Positions 38,652-50,900 of a stretch of DNA of 64,000 bases are shown here, in pieces (position 1 is the stretch's first letter; every line of letters begins with the position of its first letter). Both the position numbers and the translations under genes were made by a program. Under the pieces are notes generated by a model. That model saw only the letters and a list, made by a program, of their open reading frames with translations, had not been told where the DNA came from and ran no database searches. This DNA comes from Toxoplasma gondii ME49. Its lineage: Eukaryota; Apicomplexa; Conoidasida; Eucoccidiorida; Sarcocystidae. The DNA is taken from contig NC_031478.1 in assembly GCF_000006565.2 (NCBI RefSeq), positions 5,170,212-5,234,211 of the forward strand. The letters are read 5' to 3'.

Positions 38652-41600
38652 ATGGCGAACGCGACGACGGACCATCTCCGGCCGCAGGTTCGTGCATGCG
38701 CTTCCGCCTTCTCTTGTTTCGACCCAGAGACAAGACGGCGACACGGACCTTCCTTCAGCGAGTGTGTGGAGGAGCATTTGAACGGATTCCTCCTTTCCTT
38801 TTGTCGACTTGGATTGCCTTCTCTTATGCACGTGATCCAATGATGGGAAATGGGGGGGATTCAGAGCCGCAAGAACCAGTGTTCCTCCTTGTTGACATTT
38901 AAGATGCGCAACTGCGTTTCTTAACAGCGTGTACTCTCCAGTCAGGTTGAGCCTCGACCCGGGGTGTATGTACACTGTACAATTTGAGACAAAAGTGCCA
39001 CCCTGGGGGGACCTTATTTTTGCCTCCTCAGTGAAACACTGCAGTCTCCGTTTGAATTATGAGACTCAAACTCTCTATCCTTTTCTCTTTCGGCGTCGCT
39101 CTCCTGCTTCCAGATATCTGTGGCTTTCCTTGCTAACTAAGCTGCTTTTCCTTTTCCATGCACACCTCGTCCGTCTCTGCGTTTCTCGGCCTTCTTGGGG
39201 TTTCCGGTTCTCTCGCTTTCCGCTCTTACAGCTTGCCCGACTGTGGAGAGAGGAGGACCACGATGTTGAGTGTCTCTGCCTTTTCTTGGTTCGACGAATT
39301 CCACCTTCTTGCCACTCTGTTGTCTCCCCCGTTCTCAGTGCCTGCACGGAGTCTTCTCGGTATTTTGTGTTCCCAACGACTTGCTTTCGTCTGCGGTTGT
39401 CTCCCCGTCTTCGTAGGATCTAGAGACTCTGGATATCAGCAAGCTCACTCCGCTGTCTCCGGACGTCATCAGCAGACAGGTAGGCCTTTCTCCGTTTCGA
39501 ACGACGGAGAGGAGAGGTTTCTGCTGCAGGATGCAGCTCTGGAGGCGCAAGCAACGCGTTCCAAGAAGCGGAAAGACCATCTGAGCTCAGAGTTCATGGT
39601 GCTGAGAGAGTTCATGGTGCGGAGAGATGGGCGCACATGCAGACACAGAACAGCCACGAATCGATTGTCTGCGTCCTGTGCAGGAGGAAGATACTCTTTC
39701 ACATGCATATATATATATATATATGTACATATATATATGTATATATTTGTGTATGTAAATCATTCATCCATATGTATATACGTATATACAATTCATACAT
39801 ACATATGCAAACGCATGTACATATATATATATATATATATATATAATACATCTATATCCGTATACGCGTATAAACCGTTGTAGATCGTTTCATCTTGATG
39901 GATGGTTTGATTTGATTAGGGGACGAACTTCTTTGATGAATCGGCCAGGGACGTCGCGTTTGACAGTTGGTGTGAGTGTTCTCTTTTGTCCTCCGTGCAT
40001 GCATTGCCATTTTGAGCTGGCGTTTCTGTTTCTTGCTTCCAGGCAACAATCAACTTCGGCACAATTGGACATGTCGCGCACGGGAAGTCGACGATCGTCC
40101 GAGCCGTCTCGGGTGTCCAGACAGTTCGTTTCAAGCACGAGAAAGAGAGGAACATCACCATCAAACTTGGGTGCGTTCCAAGTCTCTGCACTCTTCACCC
40201 TCTCGTTTTCCCACTTATTTATGTCCTCTCTTAGTTCTCTCTTTTCTCTCTTTGTCGCTGGCGTACCAGTCTCTGGTCCCTCGTTTTTTCTCTCGTTTGA
40301 TCCTCTGCTCTCGTGCACTTGCTCTGTCGTTCGTATCGCTCTTCGCTCCTTCGAAGAACAGAGTGGCCTGCGACCGAGAAGGAGTTTCTCGCGCCTCGGC
40401 GAGGGCATGCGCTAGGCGAGAAGCCTCCGGCTTTTTCTGCAGCTCCCCTTTCATTGCTCCGCTCTCGGTGTCTTCACCTCTTTCGACAGATATGCGAATG
40501 CAAAGATCTACAAGTGCTCCAATCCGGAATGTCCAGAACCTGAGTGTTACAAGAGCTACGGAAGCTCGAAGGAAGATGAGCCCCCCTGCCCACGGCCTGG
40601 CTGCGGACACAAAATGAAGTTGCTCCGGTGAGTCCAGTCAGATCCGAACCGCGTTTCAAAGAACCGTTTCCATCCGCGTTTTCGGAGAAGTCGAACCAAA
40701 CTCCGTAATCCCCAAAATACGCATGCCTGGAGAACCATTGTAATGCTTCCCTGTTCACTGGAGAAATGTCACGCATGCGTGCATGTAGCCGTCGGCATCT
40801 GGAAGAAGAGGCGCGGCGGAATCGCTGGCAGGGCTCGGCGTGTTCCCTTCTGTACACTAGAGAGAAGGCGCTGTGGTTCCAAGAAAGAGAACTTAGACAT
40901 GAAAGCCGTTGTCTGCCTCGGCTGCCGACCTCGCAAATGCGGTGCAGGACATGGAGGATTGTCGAGAAACGACTTCCTTTACCGCGATGCACTGTGCAGG
41001 GCTCGCTGGGGCAGTGAGAGCAGAGCAACCGTTGGCAGCTGTGCAGCTCACAAAGTGTACAAACCTCGGTGACAAGAATTCCGTTCGTGCATTCGAGTGC
41101 AGTGTGCGCGCTTTCCCCCTCCACTGGACGTCCTGCTTTCTACACCTGGAGGTTTCCCTCCTCTGCCCTCGTCGCTGTGTTTCCTCTTCTCGACACTGTC
41201 TGTCCAAACACCCCACACTGTTCACAAGACCCAAGTCGGAACCTTCCGTCTCTCTTCTCTCCCAGACATGTCTCCTTCGTCGATTGCCCCGGTCACGATA
41301 TCCTCATGGCCACGATGCTCAACGGCGCTGCCGTCATGGATGCTGCGCTCCTTTTGATTGCTGGAAACGAGCCTTGTCCGCAGCCGCAAACCAGTGAACA
41401 CTTGGCTGCGGTTGAAATCATGCGTCTGCAGCACATCATCATTCTCCAGGTGAGGCGACCAGACCAGCGACAGTCTTCCGATCCGTACGTACACTTGGGA
41501 GATTCGAACGTCCTGCCGTGCGTCACTTGTGGAACGCGGGACGCGTGGAGGTGACGTCTGGGCAACAGAAAGTTTGAAAGGATGTCGGCGTCTTCTGCTC

Positions 41601-44600
41601 TGTGCATGGTCGACGTCTCGCACTTGACTGCTTCCACACCGCTGTTCATCGCCGACAGAAACGTTTGTCTTTCGACGCGAGATTCCAGTCGGGAACCGTT
41701 TCTTGACGACACAGGAAAGCTCTTCGGACTTGAACAGAGCTTCCCGAAGAACATGCGCTTTGGTTAGAGCAGGACGGAACAAGGGAAGCGTCTGCAGGAT
41801 ACCGCCTGACACACGGGCCGCCAAGGGGAAGAGAGCGAGAGGGTCTCGCTACGATTCTTACGTTTTTGGTGCGGGCGTTCGATGTGAAAGAGGCGGTCTT
41901 CTGGAGACACGGCTGTGAAGACAGAAAGATCCAGTGATGCATGTTTTTTCAGAACAAAGTCGAACTGATCAAGGAGTCGCAGGCCCAGCAGCAACAGGAG
42001 GAAATTCGCGCGTTCGTCGCAGGTACGGATTTTGGTTCTTTGATACTTTTGGTGTAAAAAAGACACACGCTCCATTTCGGGTGGACATACACCTCACTGT
42101 GTGGACTTGTTGTAGCTGCGTGTTGTTCCACGTTGTTGAATGCGGATGGAGCCAGGGAGAAAGATGCGGAAAGCGGCGTTGTCCTTCTGGACTTTTCACA
42201 CGTTTGGGGGATGGCGTTTCCCTTGTGTCTCTCAGGAACGGCGGCTGACAAGGCGCCGATTATCCCCGTCAGTGCTGTCTTGAAGTTCAACATCGACATT
42301 CTGTGCCAGTACATCTGCACGCTCGTCCCTGTCCCCGTTCGCGACTTCACGAGCCCGCCGCAAATGATCATTATTCGCTCTTTCGATGTCAACAAGGTAA
42401 TTCGAAATTGAGACAAAAGTGACAACGTGAGTCTGTGGCCACGTTCACTCGAAAAACACATTCAACCCTCCACGGAAATACATCCGTTCCCCTGCGGCTA
42501 TATCTGTACATATATATATATATATTTATATATATAAATATATATATGTATATGTATATATGTGTGCACGTGCACGCATGTGTGCAGAGTTGTTTCAGAT
42601 TCGCTTGCCAGGCGTTAAGCAGGCAGGTGCATCGTGAACAACTCACTCGTGGGTTGGGGAGACAGGCGAATGAAACATGTCTCTGCTGCTGTTCATGCTC
42701 CGTCACATTTTCGGCGTCTTCTTCGCAGAACGGTAGCGTCTCTGGTTGCTTGCAGAGAAGTCGTTGCATGCGCGCGTGTGCGTTTTTCGAGATCTCTGAG
42801 GCGCAAGTCTTCCTGCTGTTAGACGCGTCTCCCATGTTCTGCAAAGGCATCTCGTCTGAAGGCGTCGTAAACCGTGAACGCGTGCGTGTGCCTTTCGGTC
42901 GAGTGATGTCGACGTCCATTGCACGCGAAACTGCATGCGCTCGTGTGTTTGCAGCCCGGCGAGGAGGCCACCAACCTCCAGGGAGGCGTTGCTGGAGGCA
43001 GCATCAGCCAAGGTGTGTTGAAGGTCGGCGACGACATCGAAGTTCGTCCGGGAATCATCAGCAAAGACTCTGCTGGCAACATTCAGTGCCGGTAAGACTG
43101 CAGCAACCCAACCAGCGAAGGACAAAGAACGGGGAAGGTTGACAAATGACGGCAGAGGACGAGACGGAAGAGGGAGGGAAGCAGGAACACCGAAGGAGAC
43201 CGCGAGTTCTGTGGTCGTGAGCTCTGAAATCGACGTCTCCTTTCTGGGTCTCTTGTTGCGTAACTTTAGCTTTTCAAAATCCGAAATCGAAGCGTCTTCC
43301 GCCGTTGCATGCGCGACTGTCGTGCGCCTGTTCACCGTAGGGCATTCGTCTGAGTTCCCTCTGATATTTCGGAGGCGCCTTCCCGCCTTTCTGCCCACGT
43401 TCCGCTTCCTTTTGTGTCTCATGCGTCCAAGCGGCTGAAGTGCATCGCACGAGCATGCATGCGCGCGTGCACGCGCGGCAGGGCGAGCGACTCGCGGCTT
43501 CTCCGAGGTGTACGTACAGCGCGTGTTCGTGTCTTCGTTTTTGGCCTGTCCTCAGGCCGATTGTCTCGACAATCATGTCGATGTTTGCGGAAGAAAATCC
43601 GCTGAAGTACGCGGTCCCCGGAGGTTTGATTGGAGTCGGCACGAACATCGACCCGACGTTGACGAGAGCAGATCGCCTCGTCGGTCAAGTGCTAGGACAC
43701 CCTGGCAACCTCCCCGACTGCTTCGGAGAAATGGAGGTTTCTTACTACCTGCTTCGACGGCTTCTCGGCGTTCGCAGCCAGGTGCGCATGCAGAAGGAAA
43801 AGATGCACCGAACGAGCAAGAGGAACGGCGACGACGAGAGGCAGGAAGAGACGGGGACGGAGACCGAAGGGGAGAGACCACCGAGGGGAACCGCGGCAGG
43901 CGAGAAGAGAAGGCGTTTTCCGGGCAAAGGGAGAAAGACCGTTCAAGGAGATGTTTGCGCGACGGAGTGTGAATCGAACTGAGAGAAGAGAAGAAGATAT
44001 CGTTCAGTTTTGGAACTCTTTCGCAGTGTTTTGCTTCTCTTTATTTTTCTTTCAGGAAGGCGACAAATCGACGAAGGTGTCCAAACTGAAGAAAGGCGAA
44101 TTCCTCATGGTGAACATTGCCAGCACGAGCGTCGGCGCTCGCGTGGCTGGGCTGAAGCCTGAAATGGCAAAGCTCGAGTTGACGGGTCCCGTGTGCACGC
44201 GAGTAAGCGAGAAATCAGAAAATGGAGAAAGAATTAAAACAACTCAACCTACAAACTGATGCATCTGCGTACTTATTCGCAAGCATGTATATTTTCGGTG
44301 TCACACATGCTCACAAACGGCAACCTACCCATATATGTTTTTGTGTATATATGTTTATTTACGTATAGATTATGTGTATATACGCATAGAGATACCTGTG
44401 TATATGTGGATGTCTATGGATTTGTATCCGGAGTTCCAAGGCATTTGCATGTGTGCGTTTGCGTTCGTTCATGAGGGCGTTTCGTCGTTTCTCAGAGACG
44501 TCTGAAGAAGTCTGTGCTTGTTCGCTGCGACTCATGCGAGCAGCTGGGGGGAGGTGCATCTGCGTGCATGCGGTTTCGGTGTACTGACAGTTGGTGGCGT

Positions 44601-44916
44601 CCGGCTAGTTCGTGTTCATCGTGACGCGAGGCGGTAGAACGGTGTGTGCGGCCTTGCTTTCTTTGTGGTGCTCGGTTTTGGACTCCGTCTGCGTCTAGAG
44701 CGTTTTGAAGGGCAGTTACGGTTTCCTGCCTCCGTGAAAGACTCGACGTCGACTCCAAACCGTTTCCGCTCACCTTTCGTCCGGCTCTCTGTTTCGCTCC
44801 GTCTTCAGGTCGGAGACAAAATTGCTCTCAGTCGCCGCGTCGACAAGCACTGGCGGCTGATTGGCTGGGGGCAGATCCACAAGGGCAAGACTCTGCCTCT
44901 CCTCGAGTCTCTGTAA
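38652..44916 (+). CDS. Translation initiation factor eIF2 gamma subunit
   Basis: GTPase subunit of eIF2, which carries initiator tRNA to the ribosome. Exons: 38652-38687, 39417-39479, 40043-40170, 40490-40627, 41266-41449, 41953-42022, 42236-42396, 42955-43091, 43556-43781, 44056-44202 and 44809-44916, giving 465 residues (the family is about 470), every junction in phase. G1 is GHVAHGKST at residues 42-50 and G3 is DCPGHD at 128-133. A cysteine cluster (C85, C90, C95, C109, C114) sits between G2 and G3, where the archaeal and eukaryotic proteins have a zinc knuckle. The G4 position reads NKVE at 184-187, with Glu187 instead of the usual Asp. Domains II and III follow, with [15 protein letters not shown] and PGGLIGVGT, and the end is the family's [10 protein letters not shown] segment. 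The first exon codes only 12 residues. The identification is secure. Confidence 0.98.
39709..39846. repeat. TA/TATG-rich tract in eIF2-gamma intron 2
   Basis: Two TA runs (about 39709-39745 and 39820-39846) flank interrupted TATGTA-type sequence inside intron 2 (39480-40042). Confidence 0.85.
42511..42552. repeat. TA-rich microsatellite in eIF2-gamma intron 7
   Basis: TA run broken by a few TTA and TAA steps, inside the intron 42397-42954. It is nearly self-complementary, so it could fold as a hairpin in the transcript. Confidence 0.85.
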
Positions 44917-46528
44917 GTTCGAGGTTCCGAGGCGGAGAGGCAGCCAGAAGAAGAGAGTGGAGGAGACCTCAGAGAGCGTCGCTCTCGTCTGCTCGCGTTC
45001 TCTTTTCGTGTGACTTCCGAGAGACACGGCACACGCAGAAGAAGGCTGCTTCTCCGATTTTCGTTGCCTTCTGAAACAAGCGGAAGGCCTTTCTTGTCTG
45101 TGAAAGAGCGACGCAGAGGCGCCGATCCACTCGAGTGGACTGGTCTTCTTCTCGGTCTCTGTTTCGCTCCCGTTCGCGAGGGTGCTCTGCGTTCTGTGTA
45201 CACATGTTTCTCTGCTTCTCTGTTGTCTGTCTCGTGTGTGCTCTGCATGCGTCTCCGTCTCCTGCGAAACTCAGCCTGCTTCTCCACTCTTTCGCGTCCG
45301 CCGCGTGTCTCCCATTCCCAGTGTATGTATCCTGCACGGACTCGCGAGTTGCCCGCTGTGGTGCTGAAAACTTGAAGAAAACAAGGCGGAAAAATCCGAC
45401 TTTCTGAAGCTCGCTCGCCGTTCCAAGACGGCCAGCTGCACGCACTACTTCAGCAACAACCCAGAACACAGCTGGCGTCAACAGACACACGAAAAGTCGA
45501 TAGAGGAGTCTCGAGCAGCTTTGCTCAAAATGCCCTGATAAATCTGTCGCCTCTTCATCTGCCAGAATTTCTCTGTCAGTCTCTCCATACATATATCTAT
45601 ATCCCTTTATCTATCTACCTATATCAGTCTCTTTCTCCTTCTCGATGTGACTCTGTCTCTGCCTCTCCTCACACTGGTATGTCTACACCTAACGTGTCTT
45701 CTCTCTACTCCATCTTTGGATGCGTTTGCCTTTATACTACAGATGTCTCTGTAAATGTCTCAACTCACAAGTGTATGTACACTTGAAGAAGGCGTCTTTT
45801 TACAGACGACACTTAGCACGAATTCGAGGTCTGCGCACCCCTTAGGCACCTTCTACAGGTGCTGTTTCAGAATCACCGGCCTTCATGTGACAAGCTTTTT
45901 TCGAAGAAAAAAATTGGAAGAAACCGCGCTCGATACACCTTTTTTTCCACGCATACAGATTTTCTCTTTGTCCCTCTGCGCGAGCTGCCTTTCATGCTCG
46001 GCGGCCCGTGTGCTTCTCGCGTTTTTTCGTCCTGAATTTCCCTCCGAAAAACGCACTTTCCGCGAAACGCCCTATCACGCTGTATCGCAAGCGGATCTCT
46101 GTTCCTCCCTTTCCTCTGTTTCTGTCTCTTTTCTCTGTTTCTTTCTCTCCGTTCCTTCCTCGCTCTGTGAGTCGTTCATTCTTTCTCTCTGCCTCCGACA
46201 CGCTCGTTCTTTGAAGCAGAGAAAAGCAGGAAACTGACACACTAAAGAAAATCTATGGCAATTTCGTTTCCTTCCTGCTTGATTCCATCTTTCCTTTTTC
46301 TCTCGATTGTCTCTTGTTCTCGTTCGTCTCCAGCACGCACAGAACAGAGCCAGGACGGAATGCAAAACTGCTTTCACCTCTATCATCAGACACACAGCGT
46401 TTCCACTCTCTATTTACATAGAGATCCGAGTAGAATTACATCTCCAAAAGTATCGATGCGAATGTGTCTATAGTTGGACGAATCTACGAAAGTCGACCTT
46501 TACTCATAACTACATCAATAGCCACAAT

Positions 46529-46552
46529 ATATATATATATATATATATATAT
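46529..46552. repeat. (TA)n microsatellite, intergenic
   Basis: Uninterrupted TA run of about 24 bases between the eIF2-gamma and ligase genes. Confidence 0.85.
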
Positions 46553-47227
46553 CCATCTGGACCTCCATCCATATGAGTAAATGGAAATTTGTATCGGTCG
46601 AATTCCATTTGCAGCACTATTTAATCAAATCACGAACGGCTTAGCGCATGTAGCCATAATAAATCTGACAACCCAGTCAGGGAAGAGGAACTCAAAGACA
46701 GTCGTGCATTTGCATGTAAGCAAATCCGCACATGTCTACGCTTATACATATGTAAAAGCTATGCTTCGATGGATCGGTTTCTGCCGATCGATTTAGGATG
46801 CATTTGTATGTAACCGAAACGTTGGACTTTCCGTCCTTTTTAAGTTTGTGTCGGCGCCGGAGGCGAGGAAAACGCTCCTGGATTGTTGTGTCTCGTTGCT
46901 GTCGAGCGAGGAATTTTTTCCCTTGTCCCGAATTGTTTCTGGCTTCCCAGAAACCCCACACTCGCCTTTCTTTTGTTCGTAGCTTCTTTCACACTTTTTC
47001 TGCTTTGTTAGCCTTTTCTTTCGTGAAAAACTGGATTTCTCTGCGTCTCGCCCCGCCGAAAGTCCGCGTGCGACTGTGCACACACAAGTGACAGCGCCTT
47101 CGGGGAGGGGGGCGGGAGGGAGAACTTGCTTTTCTTTACAGAGGTGGAGACAGTAACGAGGAGCATTTTCTGCATTTCATTTCTTTCGTCGATTTTTTAA
47201 CGCCTTCGACTCCGCTTCTCGACACAT

Positions 47228-47805
47228 AGGCTCCCAATTGTCCTCGTCACTTCGCCCAACTCGCCCTCGCTCGCTGTTCTCTTTTCTCGATCGCCAGCTC
47301 GTTTTCCTTCTTTTTTTCTTTCTCCTCCTTCTTGTTCGTCTCGCTGTTCCTGTGTCTCTTCTCCCTCCTGTTTTCTTTGCAAGATCGAAATCTGGACGCC
47401 GCGGTGTGCCGACAGTGACTGGTTCCACGCGTCTCCCGCCTCGTAGTCCATTCTCTCCTCGTCTCCTCACTTCTCTTCTTCTCTTCGTCGTCTTCTCTCT
47501 CTTCTCTCTCTTCTCTCTCTTCTCTCTTTTCTCTCTCTTCTCTTTCGTATCATTCTTTTTCCTCTCCTGTTTCTTCCTCTCTTCTTCTGGCTCTGCTGCG
47601 TCTCTTCCTCTTGCTTCTACTTCTACTTCTTTCCTTCATCCGCTTCCTTCTTCTTCTCCTCTCCCTTCGCTTCCCTCTGCTCCTTTTTCCGTCTACCCGT
47701 TTCCTCTCTTCTCCGTTCTTCTCTCTCGCCATTACTTCCTCTTGTCCCTGCTCTTCCTTGTCTCCTCGCCCCCGCGCTCTCCGCTGCTCGAATTGCCTCT
47801 CTCGT
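47228..47805 (+). repeat. Long polypyrimidine tract before the RBR start
   Basis: About 580 bases that are overwhelmingly C and T on the plus strand, including repeated TCTCTCTTCTCT units around 47490-47545. It lies 130-700 bases before the ATG at 47933, so it is probably promoter or 5' leader. Open frames across it (up to 189 codons) are composition artefacts. Confidence 0.75.
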
Positions 47806-47932
47806 GAATCAGTTCTCTGCTCGTTCCCCGCTTCTCTGTGCGCCTCTGGAGAGAGAGGTTCAAAGCGCTGTCGGCACTTGCGTTAAGCGAGCGTCTGCAG
47901 GACTGCAAGTGACTCTGAAGAGTGACGGAAAG

Positions 47933-50900
47933 ATGGAGGACGTGGAGTCTGCAGCTGTCGAGAACGAAACTGAGAAGCAGCATGAAAGCCGAGGACGCTC
48001 TTCCTCGCAGACGCCTTGCTCGCAGGCCGACAGCCGCCCGAGCGACGAAGACGATTTGCTCTCAGAAGATTATATATTTGATGATGAAGGCGACATCGAC
48101 ATTGACCTCGTCTCTGCAGAGGTTCACTCTATTGAACGAAGAAAGGTAGGAAAGCTGCTCTTCTGGCTGCCCTTTCTCCGTTCTTCTGCTTCTGTCCATT
48201 TTCGCCTGGCTGTCTCTTCTCCTTCGTCTCCTCTCTCCCCTTCTCGTTTCTCTCTTTTCTCCCTCGCCTTCTTTCTCCCTTTCCTCACCGTCTCTCTTCC
48301 TCTCTCTCCTCCCTTCGTCTCAATTTTCCTTTGTTCTCCCTTAAAATTCCCCACCTTCTTCCCTTCGTCCTCTTTCCTCTCCTCGTTCTCTTCATTTCTC
48401 TCTCCTTCTCGCCTCTTCCGTCTCCTCTCTCTTCTCTCCCGTCGTAGTCTTTTTCCGTATGGATGTGTTGTTGTACACATACACGTCATTGGTGTACACG
48501 AATATATATATATATATATATTATTCTGTCGCACTTGTCCTCTCCCTTCATATGCGTCCATATCTATTCGCTTCCATGTATATCTATATATCTATATATA
48601 TATATATATAGATAGATAGATATGCATATGTATATATTTGCGTCTGCATGTAAATATGTGAATGTGTGTACGCTTGCGCGCATGCGCGGTTTGTATGCCT
48701 GAGTTTCTGTGTGTGTCTGTTGCTGCAGGGTTCTCAAGTGCTCTTTCGCGCGTTGACGCCCGATGAACTGCGGACGCGCATGCACGAAATTCTCCAGGAA
48801 TCTACAGAGCTTCTGGGAGTCGACGAAGAGGTAGCCTCGTAAGTCTCTTTCAGTCTTCTGTCTTTCGTTTGCATGTCTGCTTTCCGTTTCCTCTCGCTGG
48901 CTTGTCGCCGTCCTCTCAGCCACTTCCGTCGCCGTTCCTTTTTTTGCATCTCTCATCTTCTCTTTTTTTTCTCCTCTTTCTCTGTTTTACTTCTTCACCT
49001 TTGACGCGTGTCTTCTCTCACTCTCTTCTCCTTATCTCTCTCTCGCTTGTCTGCTTCTTTGCTTCTTTCTCTCGCCCTCCTCTTTCTCTCTCTCTCGCTT
49101 CTTTTCTTCTCTTTGCCTTTCTCCTGTTCCTCGCCCTCCGCAGTCCCGCGCGCACCGCGTTTCTTCTCCCTTGTGTCCTGTTCGCTCTCTGCTGCAAGTT
49201 GTTCGCGTCTCCATTCCTTTCTTTTTTTCTTTTTGTCTGCGCCAGACTGCTTCTGCGCACCTACCGCTGGCATCTGGACGACCTCATTCAAGAGTGGTAC
49301 TCGGACCGGAACGCCGTTTTGAAGAAAGTAACGCCTTTTTCTGAAAGAGCATTTCGCAGGAAATCCACTCGAATTCCCGGACACAAGTCGCTTCCCGTGC
49401 TGCCCCGCTTCTTCTCTTCTCCAGATGTGATGTACTCTCCACAGACACTCTCCAGCGGCTTTTGCATGCACCCACAATTCTCCAGCGTGGAAAGGAAATG
49501 CGTGCATTCATGTGTCAATTCGTTGGACCTATGCAGATATTCACATGCGGATAAAGATGTACCTCTGCGCTAGAAGAAGAACTGCTGGAGAGTTCGTGTA
49601 TACTATTAATAATTGTAAAAAAAACAGCTCAGGAGGGAGAATCCTCCTTCGCAAAAGGAAATCCACGGTTCCACACCACTTGCCTCCATAATTTCTTTTT
49701 CCTCAGGTGTACAGTGTACACGTATACACAGAAATATATGCGTGGATGAGTGCTTGCATGCGCTTCAAACAGTACCGTCGCATTGTCGCATGCCAAGGAC
49801 CTGTCTCGGATTGCCATGTTTCGAAGAATGAATGTGAAATGCCGTCGACATCGGCGCTGGCGGATTTCGATCCGTCAGGCTTCGATACTTCTTCAAAAAT
49901 GCTTTCTGAAAACTCTCGCCGTTCTTTATCACATCCTCATCGTGGTGGCTCTTCAAATGCGGCCTTGTCCTCTCTTTCAGTCCCGACTCCCTCTCCCCCC
50001 TGACCGAGATGACGGGAGCTCTTCTTCCTCCTCTTCTTCCTCTTCTTCTTCTTCCTCTTCTTCTTCTTCCTCTTCTTCTTCTGCCTCTTCTTCTTCTGCC
50101 TCTTCTTCTTCCTCTTCTTCTTCTGCCTCTTCTTCTTCTGCCTCTTCTTCTTCCTCTTCTTCTTCCTCTTCTTCTTCTTCCTCTTCTTCTGAGATGTTCG
50201 AGTGTCCAGTCACGACGTTGGTTGTCCCCTTTAGCGAAACCTCGGCGCTTCCGTGTGGTCATCGATTTTCAAATGAGTAAGGATCTTCGGTTGAACTCTC
50301 TGCCTTTGCCGTGTTATCTGTCTGTCTCGTTGCTTCTTCGCTCTCCTTCTTTTCTTCTCTCGAGTTTCTTTTCGCGCTTCTCGTTTTCCATCCTCTTCGC
50401 GGCGTTTCTCAGGATCCGCAAAGGTGAAGAGAAGCATTCCACTATGAGGCCGTCGGCGTCACTCCTCGCCGCTGCGCAGTGAAGCGCATATGCGTCAGCT
50501 GTCTCGCGGCAGATGGAAGTCGACGCAGGAGGACGCCACAAAGCGCGCTTCTGCGAATCTTCACATGAGCGCACAGACACAAGAGGATCGTCGAAAACTG
50601 TCCTTTTTTTCTTTGACCAGGCACGAAAAAAAAACGAAATGCAATGGCTCAGGGGCGTTCAGAGAAAGTGTAACGGGCGCACCTGTGTTTTTTTTCAGGT
50701 GCTGGAAAATGTATCTGGAAGCCGCGATTTCCGAAGGCCCAGAAAGTGCAGTCGATAAACGGTGCGCCTTCTAAGTTCCAATCTCATGAAGATTTTCCCC
50801 AAGTTTCGCGTTCTTTCCTCGCCTCCTACTCGCTGCCTATCTCTCATCTTACATACGCGTCCATGTGCAGCCCTATGCATATATATATATATATATATAT

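Larger units (their letters stand above)
44917..47932. other. Spacer and leader upstream of the RBR ligase gene
   Basis: 3 kb holding the eIF2-gamma 3' UTR and the leader of the ligase gene. No frame with a recognised domain. A TA run lies at 46529-46552 and a strong pyrimidine tract at 47228-47805. Confidence 0.5.

Noticed and set aside
42703..43422. 239-codon minus-strand open frame
   Set aside because: It is the antisense shadow of eIF2-gamma exon 8 and its introns, and carries no family motif.
47238..47807. 189-codon frame that looks like a multi-pass membrane protein
   Set aside because: The Leu/Phe/Ser content is forced by polypyrimidine DNA; there is no codon structure or domain.
47804..47932. 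Upstream extension of the RBR ligase frame
   Set aside because: It would begin with GTG; the ATG at 47933 has a good context and starts the acidic Ariadne-like N-terminus.
49765..50262. Minus-strand Arg/Gly-rich open frame resembling an RGG protein
   Set aside because: It is the antisense reading of the serine-coding repeat in the ligase gene.
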